From Pedobacter steynii (GTDB lineage Bacteria; Bacteroidota; Bacteroidia; Sphingobacteriales; Sphingobacteriaceae): DNA of 64,000 nt. How positions within the stretch are numbered: position 1 is the first letter of the stretch; every line of letters begins with the position of its first letter. This document shows, in pieces, positions 1 through 8,745 of the stretch. The DNA lies in NCBI RefSeq assembly GCF_001721645.1, contig NZ_CP017141.1, positions 1,736,001-1,800,000 of the forward strand, given 5' to 3'. The notes under the pieces are model-generated. The model saw only the letters and a list, made by a program, of their open reading frames with translations. It was not told where the DNA came from and ran no database searches. The translations under genes and the position numbers were made by a program.

Positions 1-96
1 GAAACGAAATCATGGAAATGGCCGCTGATACAACTGGTGTATATGACTGCAATGGCTTATGTGGCCAGTTTGATTGCTTATCAGCTTTTAAAATAA
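1..96 (+). CDS. feoB: FeoB ferrous iron transporter, C-terminal end (partial)
   Basis: The window opens inside an open frame that reads 31 codons and stops with TAA at 94-96. The peptide contains SWKWPLIQLVYMTAMAYVAS, which resembles the last transmembrane helix of the inner-membrane Fe(II) transporter FeoB, where a Trp/Lys/Trp segment precedes a helix rich in Met, Ala and Tyr. A ferritin gene starts 29 bp downstream on the same strand, which fits iron import followed by iron storage. Only the tail is visible, so the GTPase domain and any FeoA fusion cannot be judged. The assignment rests on C-terminal resemblance and context. Confidence 0.6.
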   Translation, partial: ETKSWKWPLIQLVYMTAMAYVASLIAYQLLK

Positions 97-125
97 TATA
101 TTGAACTATTAAATGCAATGGTATC

Positions 126-638
126 ATGAATGAAAGAATGGAAAAATTGCTCAATGAGCAGGTTAATTTAGAAATGTATTCCGCTAATGCCTATTGGGCA
201 ATGTGTTCCTGGTTTTCAGACAAGGACCTGGATGGATTTGCTAACTATTTTAAAGTTCAGGCAAAAGAGGAACTTTTTCATGCGGAGAAACAATTCAACT
301 ATATTCATGATGTTGGAGGAAAGGTAACAATTGGAGCGATTCAACAGCCTGAATCTAACTTTACTTCCGTGCTGGAGGTTTTTGAGATCACCCTGGCGCA
401 TGAAAAGGCAGTTACAAAAAGCATTGGAAATCTGATCAAAGCAGCCTTTGAGGAAAATGATTTTGCTACACATACCTTTTTACAGTGGTTTGTTACCGAG
501 CAGGTAGAGGAAGAAGCTACGGTATCTCAGATCATCAGTAAGCTGAAGATGATCGGGGACAACTCCTCCGCGCTATATCTTTTGAATACAGAGCTGGCCC
601 AAAGAACATTTAATGCCGCTACCGGCGGTGCTTCCTAA
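126..638 (+). CDS. ftnA: Ferritin (FtnA-like iron storage protein)
   Basis: 170-residue non-haem ferritin, forming a cytoplasmic shell that oxidises Fe(II) and stores Fe(III). It has the four-helix-bundle pattern of bacterial FtnA with ferroxidase ligands visible at Glu16, Glu49 and His52 (KEELFHAEK) and an acidic cluster in the fourth helix (TEQVEEEA). Length matches the family (about 165-175). The ATG at 126 is used because the family normally starts with a short Met-x-x-x-Met-x-x-x-Leu-Asn-x-Gln helix as here. It follows the feoB tail by 29 bp and is probably cotranscribed, or at least functionally coupled, with iron import. No haem-ligand Met of bacterioferritin was identified. Confidence 0.93.
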   Translation: MNERMEKLLNEQVNLEMYSANAYWAMCSWFSDKDLDGFANYFKVQAKEELFHAEKQFNYIHDVGGKVTIGAIQQPESNFTSVLEVFEITLAHEKAVTKSIGNLIKAAFEENDFATHTFLQWFVTEQVEEEATVSQIISKLKMIGDNSSALYLLNTELAQRTFNAATGGAS

Positions 639-685
639 GCCTTCGGCTATTATCGGCTTTTAATTAATTTCCTTATCTTGGAGGA

Positions 686-1300
686 TTGAAAAAGGAAGAG
701 ATTTTAGCACAGTATATGCCTCCAGGGGCGGCGCCAATTATTGCGAAGTGGATAGATTATTTTCAATGTGAATTTAAAATATCTAAAAACAGAGCGACGA
801 AGCTTGGTGATTACCGGCACCCTTATAAGAATTTAGGGCATAAAATATCAGTCAATAATGACCTGAATGCCTATGCTTTTCTTGTTACTACGGTACATGA
901 GTTTGCCCATCTGCTGACCTGGAATGACCATAAGAATAAAGTGAAACCCCACGGTGCGGAATGGAAGCATAATTTCAAACGCATGATGGCTCCCTTTATT
1001 GAACAGCAAATCTTTCCTAATGATGTTCAGCAGGCGATAGTGAGTTACCTGAATAATCCTTCTGCAGCAAGCTGCACCGATCTTAAACTATCCCGTGCTT
1101 TGAAAAAGCACGACTTGCCTAAGGATGCTTCCAGACTGGAAGAACTGCCTCTGGATGCCGTATTTACGATAAAGGACGGACGTCAGTTCAGAAAGGGTGA
1201 AAAGCTGAGAAAAAGATACCGTTGTCTTTGCCTGACCAATGGTAATGTCTATTTGTTTAATCCTTTGGCAGAAGTAACCTTAGCCGCTACAGGGACATAA
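686..1300 (+). CDS. SprT-like zinc metalloprotein
   Basis: 204-residue protein of the SprT-like family. The zinc-site motif HEFAH (His71-Glu72-x-x-His75) lies in the middle of the SprT fold, and PHGAEWKHNF further on supplies the usual third-ligand region. These proteins are candidate cytosolic metallopeptidases; the eukaryotic relative SPRTN digests DNA-protein crosslinks, but the bacterial substrate is not established. The start is a TTG at 686 directly after GGAGG (680-684). No ATG gives the conserved KKEEILAQY amino end, so TTG is preferred. The last 52 bp overlap, tail to tail, the lipoprotein gene on the other strand. Confidence 0.8.
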   Translation: MKKEEILAQYMPPGAAPIIAKWIDYFQCEFKISKNRATKLGDYRHPYKNLGHKISVNNDLNAYAFLVTTVHEFAHLLTWNDHKNKVKPHGAEWKHNFKRMMAPFIEQQIFPNDVQQAIVSYLNNPSAASCTDLKLSRALKKHDLPKDASRLEELPLDAVFTIKDGRQFRKGEKLRKRYRCLCLTNGNVYLFNPLAEVTLAATGT

Positions 1301-2058
1301 ACAGCCTCTTTATCTTCTACTTTCCATTTAAAATTAAGTTTTTCATTTCTAAAGTTTCCAGGCATGGCTTTGATACTGTCAATGAATGCATCAGTTTCTC
1401 TTACCAGGATACTGGCCGTATAGCCATTCTGGGCCTTGCTTTTCAATTGAATGATGTTCTCATCCGGAATGTCAATAAACTGATCAAATACCATCTCATA
1501 TTGATCGTTCCCGGCAATTGCTTCATCAAGCGTTCTGACATTTTGTTTGTAGCCCTCTTCCCGGATGGAGTTGTCTCTGATAGATTTAACCGATAAATAT
1601 GGCCTGGTTAAAAGCTCAGACATGGAACTCCCTTTGCGCTGTTCTTTACTGAAGGCGATGTTATTCCTGAGAAATACCCGGGTATCTGTATATTCATTGC
1701 CGGATTTATTCCTTTCCTGTACGAGGATTAAACTGTCATTTTTAAAGTAATACTTTTTAGTTCTGCTGTTAATAAGACCGTTATCTTTCTGTTCCACATA
1801 TAACACCGCCTTACCATTCGAGCTGTATCTTTCTGCATACATCGATTGTTCTCCCTGAAGGTAAACCAGACTACTTTGTTTTTCCAGGTGATCCAGGTTC
1901 GCATCTATGGAATCTGCCAGGACCCGAATGGTTTTATCCGTCATGGCTGTTGCGGCGGACTGCGTGATCAAATCCGCCTGAGGATGCTTAGGTTGTTGGT
2001 TACAACCAAACAGGACTGGAAAAGCCGTAAGAGAACATGCAATATAAAAGATCTTCAT
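1249..2058 (-). CDS. Predicted lipoprotein of unknown function
   Basis: 269 residues with a lipoprotein signal peptide: basic start, hydrophobic core and lipobox LFGC with the modified Cys at residue 19. The mature part is hydrophilic, rich in Lys, Asn and Ser, with repeated beta-strand-like segments, but matches no family I recognise. Its C-terminal 17 codons lie antisense to the end of the SprT-like gene. The divergent methyltransferase starts 72 bp away, so the two may share a short intergenic promoter region. Probably anchored to the outer or inner membrane facing the periplasm. Confidence 0.75.
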   Translation of the reverse strand: MKIFYIACSLTAFPVLFGCNQQPKHPQADLITQSAATAMTDKTIRVLADSIDANLDHLEKQSSLVYLQGEQSMYAERYSSNGKAVLYVEQKDNGLINSRTKKYYFKNDSLILVQERNKSGNEYTDTRVFLRNNIAFSKEQRKGSSMSELLTRPYLSVKSIRDNSIREEGYKQNVRTLDEAIAGNDQYEMVFDQFIDIPDENIIQLKSKAQNGYTASILVRETDAFIDSIKAMPGNFRNEKLNFKWKVEDKEAVYVPVAAKVTSAKGLNK

Positions 2059-2130
2059 AACGTTTTTTTAAGTAATATTGAAGGCGATTATCATGCCAAA
2101 TGGGATTGCCTGTTATTAAAAGAAAAAACA

Positions 2131-2775
2131 ATGAAAAACAAACTGTCTCCTCTCACATTATTTCAACCCGGTAAATTAAAGGTCCTTTTGTCTCTGGGCT
2201 TCAAAGGTTACCTGGCTGATAAAGGATGGTTCGAGGCCTATAGAACGAAATCTTCAATCAGTGAGACTGGTGATCCTATCGCATGGGTAACTTATTCCTT
2301 CATTGATTTTATAAAAGAAAGAATCAATAAACAACATAGCGTATTTGAATTTGGGTCTGGTAATTCTACTCTTTTTTATTCAAAACTTTCCCGGGAAGTC
2401 TATTCTGTAGAGCATGATAAAGGATGGTTTGAAAAAAACTCCGGACTGAGTGGCCCAAACATCAAAATGATCTATTGTGAATTAACTGAAAATGGACCTT
2501 ATTGCCGAAGTGCCCTGGATACGGGGAAAAAATTCGATGTCATTATTGTAGATGGGAGGGACCGGTTGAACTGCTGTGAGCAGGCCATCAAGTCTCTGAC
2601 TGAAGATGGGGTAGTGGTGCTGGACGATTCTGAAAGAAAGGAATATGGTGCAGCATTTGATTTTTTCAAAAGAAATGGCTTCAAGCACCTTCCTTTTACA
2701 GGGATGGCACCTGGGGTAATCGTTTCTAAATGCACTTCTATCTTTTATAAATCTAACAACTGCCTGGATATCTGA
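2131..2775 (+). CDS. SAM-dependent methyltransferase (class I)
   Basis: 214-residue predicted methyltransferase. The SAM-binding motif I appears as VFEFGSGNST, followed by the acidic end of strand 2 (VYSVEHD) and motif IV-like FDVIIVDGRD; VVVLDDS follows as strand 5. This order is typical of Rossmann class I enzymes acting on small molecules or glycans; the substrate cannot be read. An open frame extends upstream to 1846, but that part runs antisense through the lipoprotein gene, so the ATG at 2131 is chosen, which begins MKNKLSPLTLF after an A-rich stretch. It faces the E1 dehydrogenase gene convergently with a 10-bp gap. Confidence 0.75.
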   Translation: MKNKLSPLTLFQPGKLKVLLSLGFKGYLADKGWFEAYRTKSSISETGDPIAWVTYSFIDFIKERINKQHSVFEFGSGNSTLFYSKLSREVYSVEHDKGWFEKNSGLSGPNIKMIYCELTENGPYCRSALDTGKKFDVIIVDGRDRLNCCEQAIKSLTEDGVVVLDDSERKEYGAAFDFFKRNGFKHLPFTGMAPGVIVSKCTSIFYKSNNCLDI

Positions 2776-2785
2776 TCAATCAGGA

Positions 2786-4762
2786 TCAGTAGGCCATTAA
2801 TTTATCAATACTTTCCTTAAGTCTGCTTTTGGCAAGGAAGCTTTCTTCCAGGACTTTGCTCATTGGAATGGCGGTATCGGAGCTGGCACAACGCATTACA
2901 GGCGCATCCAGTTGCTCAAAACAATGTTCAGCGATCCAGGCTGATAGTTCAGCTCCGAAGCCGCTGCTTAGCGTATCTTCATGTAAGATCAGTACCCTTC
3001 CTGTTTTCTTTACCGCGGCGGCTACAGCTTCTTTATCCCAGGGTTGTAAACTGCGTAAATCCAATAGAGTAGCATTGATTTCCGGATGTTCGTCCAGATA
3101 GGAAAGTGCCCAGTGAACGCCAAGTCCATAAGTAATGATACTCAGTTGCTCCCCTTCTTTAATCAGGTTGGCTTTGCCTATTTCCAGGGTGTATTCCCCT
3201 ATTGGAACTTGTCCGCTTAAGCTGCGGTATAAATATTTATGCTCAAAAAATAATACCGGGTTGGGATCTTCAATAGCCGAAAGGAGTAAACCTTTCGCAT
3301 CAAAAGGAAAAGCCGGATAGACAATTTTTAAACCTGGTGTTTTGGTGAACCAGGCTTCGTTGCTTTGGGAATGAAAAGGGCCGGCACCGGTTCCTGCCCC
3401 TGTAGGCATTCTGACCACCACATCCGCCTTTTCTCCCCAGCGGTAATGGGTTTTTGCAAGGTTGTTCACAATCTGATTGAATCCGCAGGTCACGAAATCG
3501 GCAAACTGCATTTCCACCACAGCCTTGTAACCATTGATAGAAAGGCCTAATCCAGCCCCTACAATCGCCGATTCACAGATTGGGGTATTGCGGACCCTTG
3601 CTTTTCCAAAAAGGTCTACAAAGCCGTCTGTGATCTTAAATGCTCCACCATATTCAGCAATGTCCTGCCCCATTAAAACCAGGTTGTTGTGTTTTTGCAT
3701 GCCGATCTTTAGGGCATCTGTGATGGCATCTATATATCTTATTTCTGCAGATTGCTGATTGGGCTCAACAGGCTGATAGGGATGTGGAGCATACATATCC
3801 TGCATTTCCGTAGCGGTATCAGCGACCGGCTCTTCTTCCAGAAACGCAGCTTCCACTTCCTGTTCAATTCCAGCTTTAAAATCAGCTTTAATCTCTGCAA
3901 TACTCTCCGGAGTCAGTATCCTTTGCTCCAGGAGGTATTCTTCAAAGCACTTTACCGGATCTTTTTGCGCCCAGAGGTCGAACAGTTCCTGAGGCACATA
4001 TTTTGTTCCTGAGGCCTCTTCGTGCCCTCTCATTCTGAAAGTAAGGCATTCTACCAATACCGGTTTGGGGTCTTTCCGCATCTTTTCTGCAAGATCAGAA
4101 AGGGTATCATAAACTTCCAGAATGTTATTTCCATCAATCTGAACACCTTCTATTCCGTATCCTGCAGCTCTATCTACGAGATCTTTACATTTAAATTGCT
4201 CGTTAATTGGAGTAGAGAGTCCATATCCATTGTTTTCAATTAAAAAGATAACCGGAAGGTTCCATACTGAAGCCACATTGATGGCCTCATGAAAATCACC
4301 TTCACTGGTGGCGCCTTCGCCGGTAAATACAAGAGTTGCCTGTTTTTTATCTGCGATAAGGTCTGCGAGCGCAATACCATCTGCGATGGCCATCTGAGGT
4401 CCCAGATGGGAGATCATTCCAATAATTTTATATTCCTGTGTGCCGAAATGAAAGGAGCGGTCCCGGCCTTTGGTAAAGCCGGATATTTTGCCTTGCCATT
4501 GGGCCATTAGCTTTTTTAAAGGGATATCCCGGGCTGTAAATACGCCCAGATTTCTATGCATAGGAAGGATGTATTCGGTTTCCTTCATAGCTAAAGCACT
4601 TCCTACGGCAATGGCTTCCTGTCCGATTCCTGAAAACCATTTGCCAATCCTGCCCTGACGTAATAAGATAAGCATTTTTTCCTCTACCATCCGGGGGTAA
4701 AGCAATTGCGTGTATAAATCTAATAAGGTAGCATCATTCTTATCTTTTCTGTCAAACTGCAT
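2786..4762 (-). CDS. 2-oxoacid dehydrogenase E1, fused alpha and beta subunits
   Basis: 658-residue fusion of the alpha and beta subunits of a thiamin-diphosphate E1 component, probably of the branched-chain 2-oxoacid dehydrogenase complex. Residues 1 to about 325 are E1-alpha with the TPP motif from GEG (148-150) to ENN (176-178). After a short acidic, proline-rich linker (about 325-340) the E1-beta domain runs to the end (LVLMGQDIAEYGGAFK, then a transketolase C-terminal domain). Fused E1 is common in Bacteroidota. No E2 or E3 gene lies nearby, so the complex must be completed from elsewhere. It follows the LutB-like gene with a 3-bp gap, so the two are very probably cotranscribed. Confidence 0.88.
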   Translation of the reverse strand: MQFDRKDKNDATLLDLYTQLLYPRMVEEKMLILLRQGRIGKWFSGIGQEAIAVGSALAMKETEYILPMHRNLGVFTARDIPLKKLMAQWQGKISGFTKGRDRSFHFGTQEYKIIGMISHLGPQMAIADGIALADLIADKKQATLVFTGEGATSEGDFHEAINVASVWNLPVIFLIENNGYGLSTPINEQFKCKDLVDRAAGYGIEGVQIDGNNILEVYDTLSDLAEKMRKDPKPVLVECLTFRMRGHEEASGTKYVPQELFDLWAQKDPVKCFEEYLLEQRILTPESIAEIKADFKAGIEQEVEAAFLEEEPVADTATEMQDMYAPHPYQPVEPNQQSAEIRYIDAITDALKIGMQKHNNLVLMGQDIAEYGGAFKITDGFVDLFGKARVRNTPICESAIVGAGLGLSINGYKAVVEMQFADFVTCGFNQIVNNLAKTHYRWGEKADVVVRMPTGAGTGAGPFHSQSNEAWFTKTPGLKIVYPAFPFDAKGLLLSAIEDPNPVLFFEHKYLYRSLSGQVPIGEYTLEIGKANLIKEGEQLSIITYGLGVHWALSYLDEHPEINATLLDLRSLQPWDKEAVAAAVKKTGRVLILHEDTLSSGFGAELSAWIAEHCFEQLDAPVMRCASSDTAIPMSKVLEESFLAKSRLKESIDKLMAY

Positions 4763-4765
4763 AGT

Positions 4766-6163
4766 TTATGTATTTTTGTCTGCTTTATTTTTCTCTTCAT
4801 AAAGTTTGGCAAAAGACTTCGGTGCAACTTCCGGCATATTCCGGTATTTGCCCCAGGTCTTCTTGAAAAGAAACTTCAAAAAGAAGTTTTTAATCTTTCC
4901 GCTTACCGTATCCATTCTCGATCTTTTTTGCATCCCGGTATTGAAAAGTTTCCAGCCAATCTCTTCAGATTTGCTGTTTTCATGATCAGCAGCGGCGTCC
5001 CTTCTGTTTAGGAGGAGCATTTTATGGATGTCAATTTTTACCGGGCATACCTCGGAACATTTACCACACAAACTGGAAGCATAACTCAGGTGTTTGAAGT
5101 CCTTCATCCCTTTTAAATGTGGCGTAATGATAGAACCTATTGGTCCACTGTAAGTCGTATTATAGGTATGTCCGCCAATATTTTTATAGACAGGACAAGC
5201 ATTCAGGCAAGCCCCGCATCTGATACAATACAGACCCTGACGCTGCTCTTTCTCTGCCAGCAGATTTGTACGTCCGTTATCCAGTAAGACCACATACATT
5301 TCTTCTGGTCCATCAGTCTCTTCGGGGCGCCTTGGTCCGCTTAAAATCGTATTGTAAACGGTGAGGTTTTGCCCGGTACCATGACTGGAAAGTAATGGCC
5401 AGAATAGGTCCAGGTCTGCCATAGAAGGAATGATCTTTTCAATTCCTACAATGGCAATATGGATTTTAGGAAATGTAGTACATAACCTCGCATTTCCTTC
5501 ATTCTCAGTTAATGCAATGCTACCGGTATCTGCAATTAAGAAATTTCCTCCGGAAATGCCAATGTCGGCTTTCAGGTATTTTTCTCTGAGGAGTTCTCTT
5601 GCTTTCTGGGTCAGTTGCTCTGGTGTTGCATCGATTGGCGTACCAAATTTATCATGAAACAGCTTTGCGATTTCCTCTTTACTAAGGTGCATTGCAGGGG
5701 TAACAATATGGTATGGAGCCTGGCCAAGGAGCTGTACAATGTATTCACCCAGGTCACTTTCCAATGATTCAATATTGTTCTTTTCCAGGAAATCATTCAG
5801 GTGGATTTCTTCGGTAGTCATCGATTTTGATTTGATCACCGTTTTTCCACCGTTTCTCTGAATAATATTCAGAATTTCTTTCCGGGCTTCCTCTGCATCA
5901 TTTGCCCAGATCACTTTACCTCCTCTACGCTGAAAGTTGGATTCGAATTCAGGGAGAAACTTATCCAGGTTCTCCATCACACGCCATTTAATCACATGAG
6001 CCTTCTTCTTTGAGTTTTCCAAGTTCTCAAATCTCGATGTGCCCCTTTCTACCGCAACATTATATTTGCCAATATTATGATTAATCGTCTTGCGATGACC
6101 TAAATCAAAGGCCTTTTCATCGGCCTTAACCAAAAATTCATCAGATATCTTCATCATCTTCAA
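4766..6163 (-). CDS. lutB: LutB-like iron-sulfur protein (lactate utilisation type)
   Basis: 465 residues of the LutB/YkgF family, an Fe-S flavin-independent subunit of L-lactate oxidation complexes. An LUD domain covers about residues 70-300. Two ferredoxin-like cysteine motifs follow: CIRCGACLNACPVY and CGKCSEVCPV, each suited to bind a 4Fe-4S cluster. The C-terminal tail is basic. LutA and LutC partners are not in this window. The gene lies just upstream of the fused E1 gene on the same strand, which suggests that electron transfer and 2-oxoacid oxidation are coregulated, though the true substrate is unproven. Either of two adjacent Met codons could start translation. Confidence 0.85.
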   Translation of the reverse strand: MKMMKISDEFLVKADEKAFDLGHRKTINHNIGKYNVAVERGTSRFENLENSKKKAHVIKWRVMENLDKFLPEFESNFQRRGGKVIWANDAEEARKEILNIIQRNGGKTVIKSKSMTTEEIHLNDFLEKNNIESLESDLGEYIVQLLGQAPYHIVTPAMHLSKEEIAKLFHDKFGTPIDATPEQLTQKARELLREKYLKADIGISGGNFLIADTGSIALTENEGNARLCTTFPKIHIAIVGIEKIIPSMADLDLFWPLLSSHGTGQNLTVYNTILSGPRRPEETDGPEEMYVVLLDNGRTNLLAEKEQRQGLYCIRCGACLNACPVYKNIGGHTYNTTYSGPIGSIITPHLKGMKDFKHLSYASSLCGKCSEVCPVKIDIHKMLLLNRRDAAADHENSKSEEIGWKLFNTGMQKRSRMDTVSGKIKNFFLKFLFKKTWGKYRNMPEVAPKSFAKLYEEKNKADKNT

Positions 6164-6437
6164 ATATAAAAATAATTAGGCTTCAGTAATGATCTGCCTG
6201 ATTTATTTCCCAATCTAATGTTTTTATCCTTCTGAAATGAATCCCGGATGACGAAGCCTGGATTTTTCAGGTTTCGACGAAAATATTTACAGCTGTTGGT
6301 CGAAAGGTAAGGGCAGTTGGTCGACTGTTCCTGCGGCATGGTCTAATGTGCCAAAAAACGCTGAAACGTTTCCTGTGTGATGGTGTCTTATCTACAAAAC
6401 AACAATTAAATAATTACAAAACTTAAAACTAAAAGAT
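6164..6437. other. Divergent promoter region between lutB and the GIN-domain gene
   Basis: 274-bp non-coding stretch between divergent genes. It holds a perfect palindrome TTTCGACGAAA at 6272-6282 and a pair of 9-bp direct repeats (see separate entry). The 60 bp before the GIN-domain ATG are A/C-rich, as in many Bacteroidota leaders. No RNA gene or ORF was recognised here. Confidence 0.5.
6295..6324 (+). promoter_or_regulatory. Putative LytTR-type operator (9-bp direct repeats)
   Basis: GTTGGTCGA occurs at 6295-6303 and again at 6316-6324, leaving exactly 12 bp between copies. Two 9-bp direct repeats separated by 12-13 bp are the established geometry of LytTR-domain response regulator sites (AgrA, ComE, VirR). 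The pair sits 114 bp before the GIN-domain start. Binding by a LytTR regulator is inferred from spacing only; no such regulator lies in the window. Confidence 0.45.
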
Positions 6438-6980
6438 ATGAAAACTTCGATCAAAACCTTATTCGCTTCAGCTTTAACTGCTATCGTTTTAACTTCTTCA
6501 GCCTTCACTACTTTCGCTAAAGATACTACACCTGTAAGCGCACCAGCCGCTGTAAAATTCAATAAAGTAGTTGTTACCGGAAATGCTAAAGTGGTATTGG
6601 TACAAAGCAATTCAGAAGGCGTTACCACTAACGATGAGCTTGGCGCCAACACTACCGTTCAGCAAAAAGGATATACTTTGTACATCAACTCTACCGAGAG
6701 CAGCCCGGCAACCATCTATGTAAATGTAAAAGACCTGCAAAGAATTGATGCCTCCAATACTGCTCAGGTAAAAACCCGTGGTAACTTCGACTTAGCCGTT
6801 CTTCAGATCTTTTTAAAAGATGGGGCCAAAGCAAATGTAAATGCAAAAGTAGGCAGCCTTTATACTGAGATGAAAGATCAGTCTGACCTGAAATTGAGCG
6901 GTTCATCAGCAGAACACAGCCTGGTAAGAAACGATGTTTCAAAATTAAACCTGAATGATTTTGTAATTGCTAAACTATAA
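6438..6980 (+). CDS. GIN-domain (DUF2807-type) secreted protein
   Basis: 180-residue exported protein. A Sec signal peptide (basic MKTSIK, hydrophobic core, Ala-x-Ala-like end near TTFAKD) precedes a region of short repeating beta strands (FNKVVVTGNAKVVL, LYINSTES, IDASNTAQVKTRGNF, LKLSGSSAEHSL) typical of the GIN/putative auto-transporter adhesin fold, a small beta-solenoid. The function of these abundant Bacteroidota proteins is not established. The upstream direct repeats suggest control by a LytTR regulator. It is transcribed alone and ends at two strong terminators. Confidence 0.75.
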   Translation: MKTSIKTLFASALTAIVLTSSAFTTFAKDTTPVSAPAAVKFNKVVVTGNAKVVLVQSNSEGVTTNDELGANTTVQQKGYTLYINSTESSPATIYVNVKDLQRIDASNTAQVKTRGNFDLAVLQIFLKDGAKANVNAKVGSLYTEMKDQSDLKLSGSSAEHSLVRNDVSKLNLNDFVIAKL

Positions 6981-7027
6981 AAGACCGGAACTCCCGATAA
7001 GAAAGAACTGAAAATCATTTCTGCAAG

Positions 7028-7057
7028 AAACCGCTCATCCGTATGTGCGGTTTTTTT
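7028..7057 (+). terminator. Intrinsic terminator after the GIN-domain gene
   Basis: AAACCGC (7028-7034) pairs perfectly with GCGGTTT (7047-7053) across a 12-nt loop and runs into seven T residues. It lies 48 bp after the GIN-domain stop. Confidence 0.85.
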
Positions 7058-7063
7058 GTGCAT

Positions 7064-7091
7064 AAAAAAACCTGCTCAGGGCAGGTTTTTT
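7064..7091. terminator. Bidirectional intrinsic terminator
   Basis: CCTGC (7071-7075) pairs with GCAGG (7081-7085), extended by an A run on the left and a T run on the right, so it can act in both directions. It lies 15 bp after the stop of the leftward M28 peptidase gene and behind the GIN-domain gene. Confidence 0.85.
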
Positions 7092-7105
7092 CTTGGTTAT
7101 GAGGT

Positions 7106-8695
7106 TTAGTTTTTAGGTGTCCCGTCTTCGTTTTTATCTACTTTTGGGCGGTTGGCGCGATTGGCCAGCTCCCATGCGGTATAATAAACGAGCCTTGTTC
7201 TTTTGGCAAGCATAGGGAAATCTATTTTGCTGATTTCATCCCCAGGCTGGTGGTAATCATCATGTACACCGTTGAAATAGAAGATTACCGGAATTCCATG
7301 TTTGGCAAAGTTATAATGGTCAGAACGGTAGTAGAAACGGTTAGGATCTGTTCTGTTATTATATCTTTCATCCAGATTGATGTTCACATAATCTTTGTTC
7401 GCTTTTTTGCCAATCTGATCCAGCTCTGAGCTCAGCATGTCTGAACCAATGATGTAAACAAAGTTATTATCAGCAGCATGGTCTTTATCACCTCTGCCAA
7501 TCATATCAATATTTAGGTTGGTGATGGTGTTTTCCAATGGGAAAATCGGATTTTCTGAATACCATTCCGAGCCCAATAAGCCTTTTTCTTCACCGGTAAC
7601 GGTCATAAAAAGAATACTTCTTTTCGGTCCTTTACCTGCTTTTTTTGCTTTAGAAAATGCCTCAGCCATCAGGAGAACTCCAGTTGTTCCTGATCCGTCA
7701 TCATCTGCTCCATTATTGATTTTATCTGCACCTTTTACTTCAGGAGTAATCCCGATATGGTCATAATGTCCGGTAACGACCAAAACTTCATTTTTAAGTT
7801 TAGGGTCAGAACCTTCCAGGAATCCAAGGACATTTTCTGCCCTTACTTTTGTTTCCTGTTTCTTTGCATTTGCAGAGATAGAAACGGTAATTTCCTGAGA
7901 GGCCGGTTTGCCTGTTTCCGCAATTTTCTTTTTCAATCCAGCGATATCAGTCTTTGCGGCAGCAAGGATCTGATTGGTTAAGGCTGTTCCAATGGTGATG
8001 ACCGGAACGCCTGCCGGGGCTTTCATTTTTTCAAGTTCCTCTTTTGTTTTCATCACCATTTGTGAGGAAAGGAGGTAACTTTTCAGATTTTCCGGCATCA
8101 CATCAACGGTAGGATCAATAACCAGGATTGCCGCTGCTTTCTTTTCTGTTAAATATTTGATTTTTGCATTGACTGCACCTCTTCCATTGGAGGAAGTAGT
8201 TCCGTTTGGATCTCCTGATTTGAGGATCATCACTATTTTCCCGGTTACATCGACCCCATCAAAGTCATTATATCCATCTTTGGTTAATCCATAACCAGCA
8301 AATAAAATGCTGTTGGCATTAAATGCGTACCCTTCTCCTGAAACGGATTGAGGAATGATGTAAAAATCTTTTATGGCTTCTGCCGGCTGTCCGTTTATGG
8401 TTAAGATCTGCGAAAGCGTGAAGGTAGCCATGTCTATCGGCTGAAAGTAATCCCCGTTTACCGGACCTTTCAATCCGAGGCTTTTGAAGTAATTCTTAAT
8501 ATAATCTGCGGCCATCCATCCTCCTTTTGTCCCTGTTTCCCGACCTTCATAAGCATCGGAAGCAAGTACAGACAGGTGTTTGTAGGCATTGTCTTTAGTG
8601 ATGGTCTTACTGAACCTTACTGCGTCCTTGTTTTGTGCGGAAGCAGAACAGGCCATTGTAAGCACAAAACTGGCGTACAAGAAGTGTTTTTTCAT
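7106..8695 (-). CDS. Secreted M28 family zinc peptidase with PA domain
   Basis: 529-residue aminopeptidase-like enzyme. A signal peptide ending near ACSASAQ directs export. A protease-associated insertion domain (about residues 130-260) precedes the M28 catalytic domain, where the two-zinc ligands are visible: GHYDH, the Asp of NGADDDGSG, the Glu pair of TGEEKGLLGS, the Asp of NIDMIGR and the late His of DDYHQPGDE. Members cleave N-terminal residues from peptides in the periplasm or outside. The start is the only Met that keeps the signal peptide intact. It is upstream of the bidirectional terminator and 50 bp downstream of rpiB on the same strand, so it may be read through from rpiB. Confidence 0.9.
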   Translation of the reverse strand: MKKHFLYASFVLTMACSASAQNKDAVRFSKTITKDNAYKHLSVLASDAYEGRETGTKGGWMAADYIKNYFKSLGLKGPVNGDYFQPIDMATFTLSQILTINGQPAEAIKDFYIIPQSVSGEGYAFNANSILFAGYGLTKDGYNDFDGVDVTGKIVMILKSGDPNGTTSSNGRGAVNAKIKYLTEKKAAAILVIDPTVDVMPENLKSYLLSSQMVMKTKEELEKMKAPAGVPVITIGTALTNQILAAAKTDIAGLKKKIAETGKPASQEITVSISANAKKQETKVRAENVLGFLEGSDPKLKNEVLVVTGHYDHIGITPEVKGADKINNGADDDGSGTTGVLLMAEAFSKAKKAGKGPKRSILFMTVTGEEKGLLGSEWYSENPIFPLENTITNLNIDMIGRGDKDHAADNNFVYIIGSDMLSSELDQIGKKANKDYVNINLDERYNNRTDPNRFYYRSDHYNFAKHGIPVIFYFNGVHDDYHQPGDEISKIDFPMLAKRTRLVYYTAWELANRANRPKVDKNEDGTPKN

Positions 8696-8745
8696 GAGTT
8701 AATATTTGTGGTTAGCGGTTAGTTCTTAGTTGATATCTCTGAAAA

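Noticed and set aside
1846..2130. N-terminal extension of the methyltransferase frame
   Set aside because: It is antisense to the lipoprotein gene, has no methyltransferase features and an ATG at 2131 gives a natural start.
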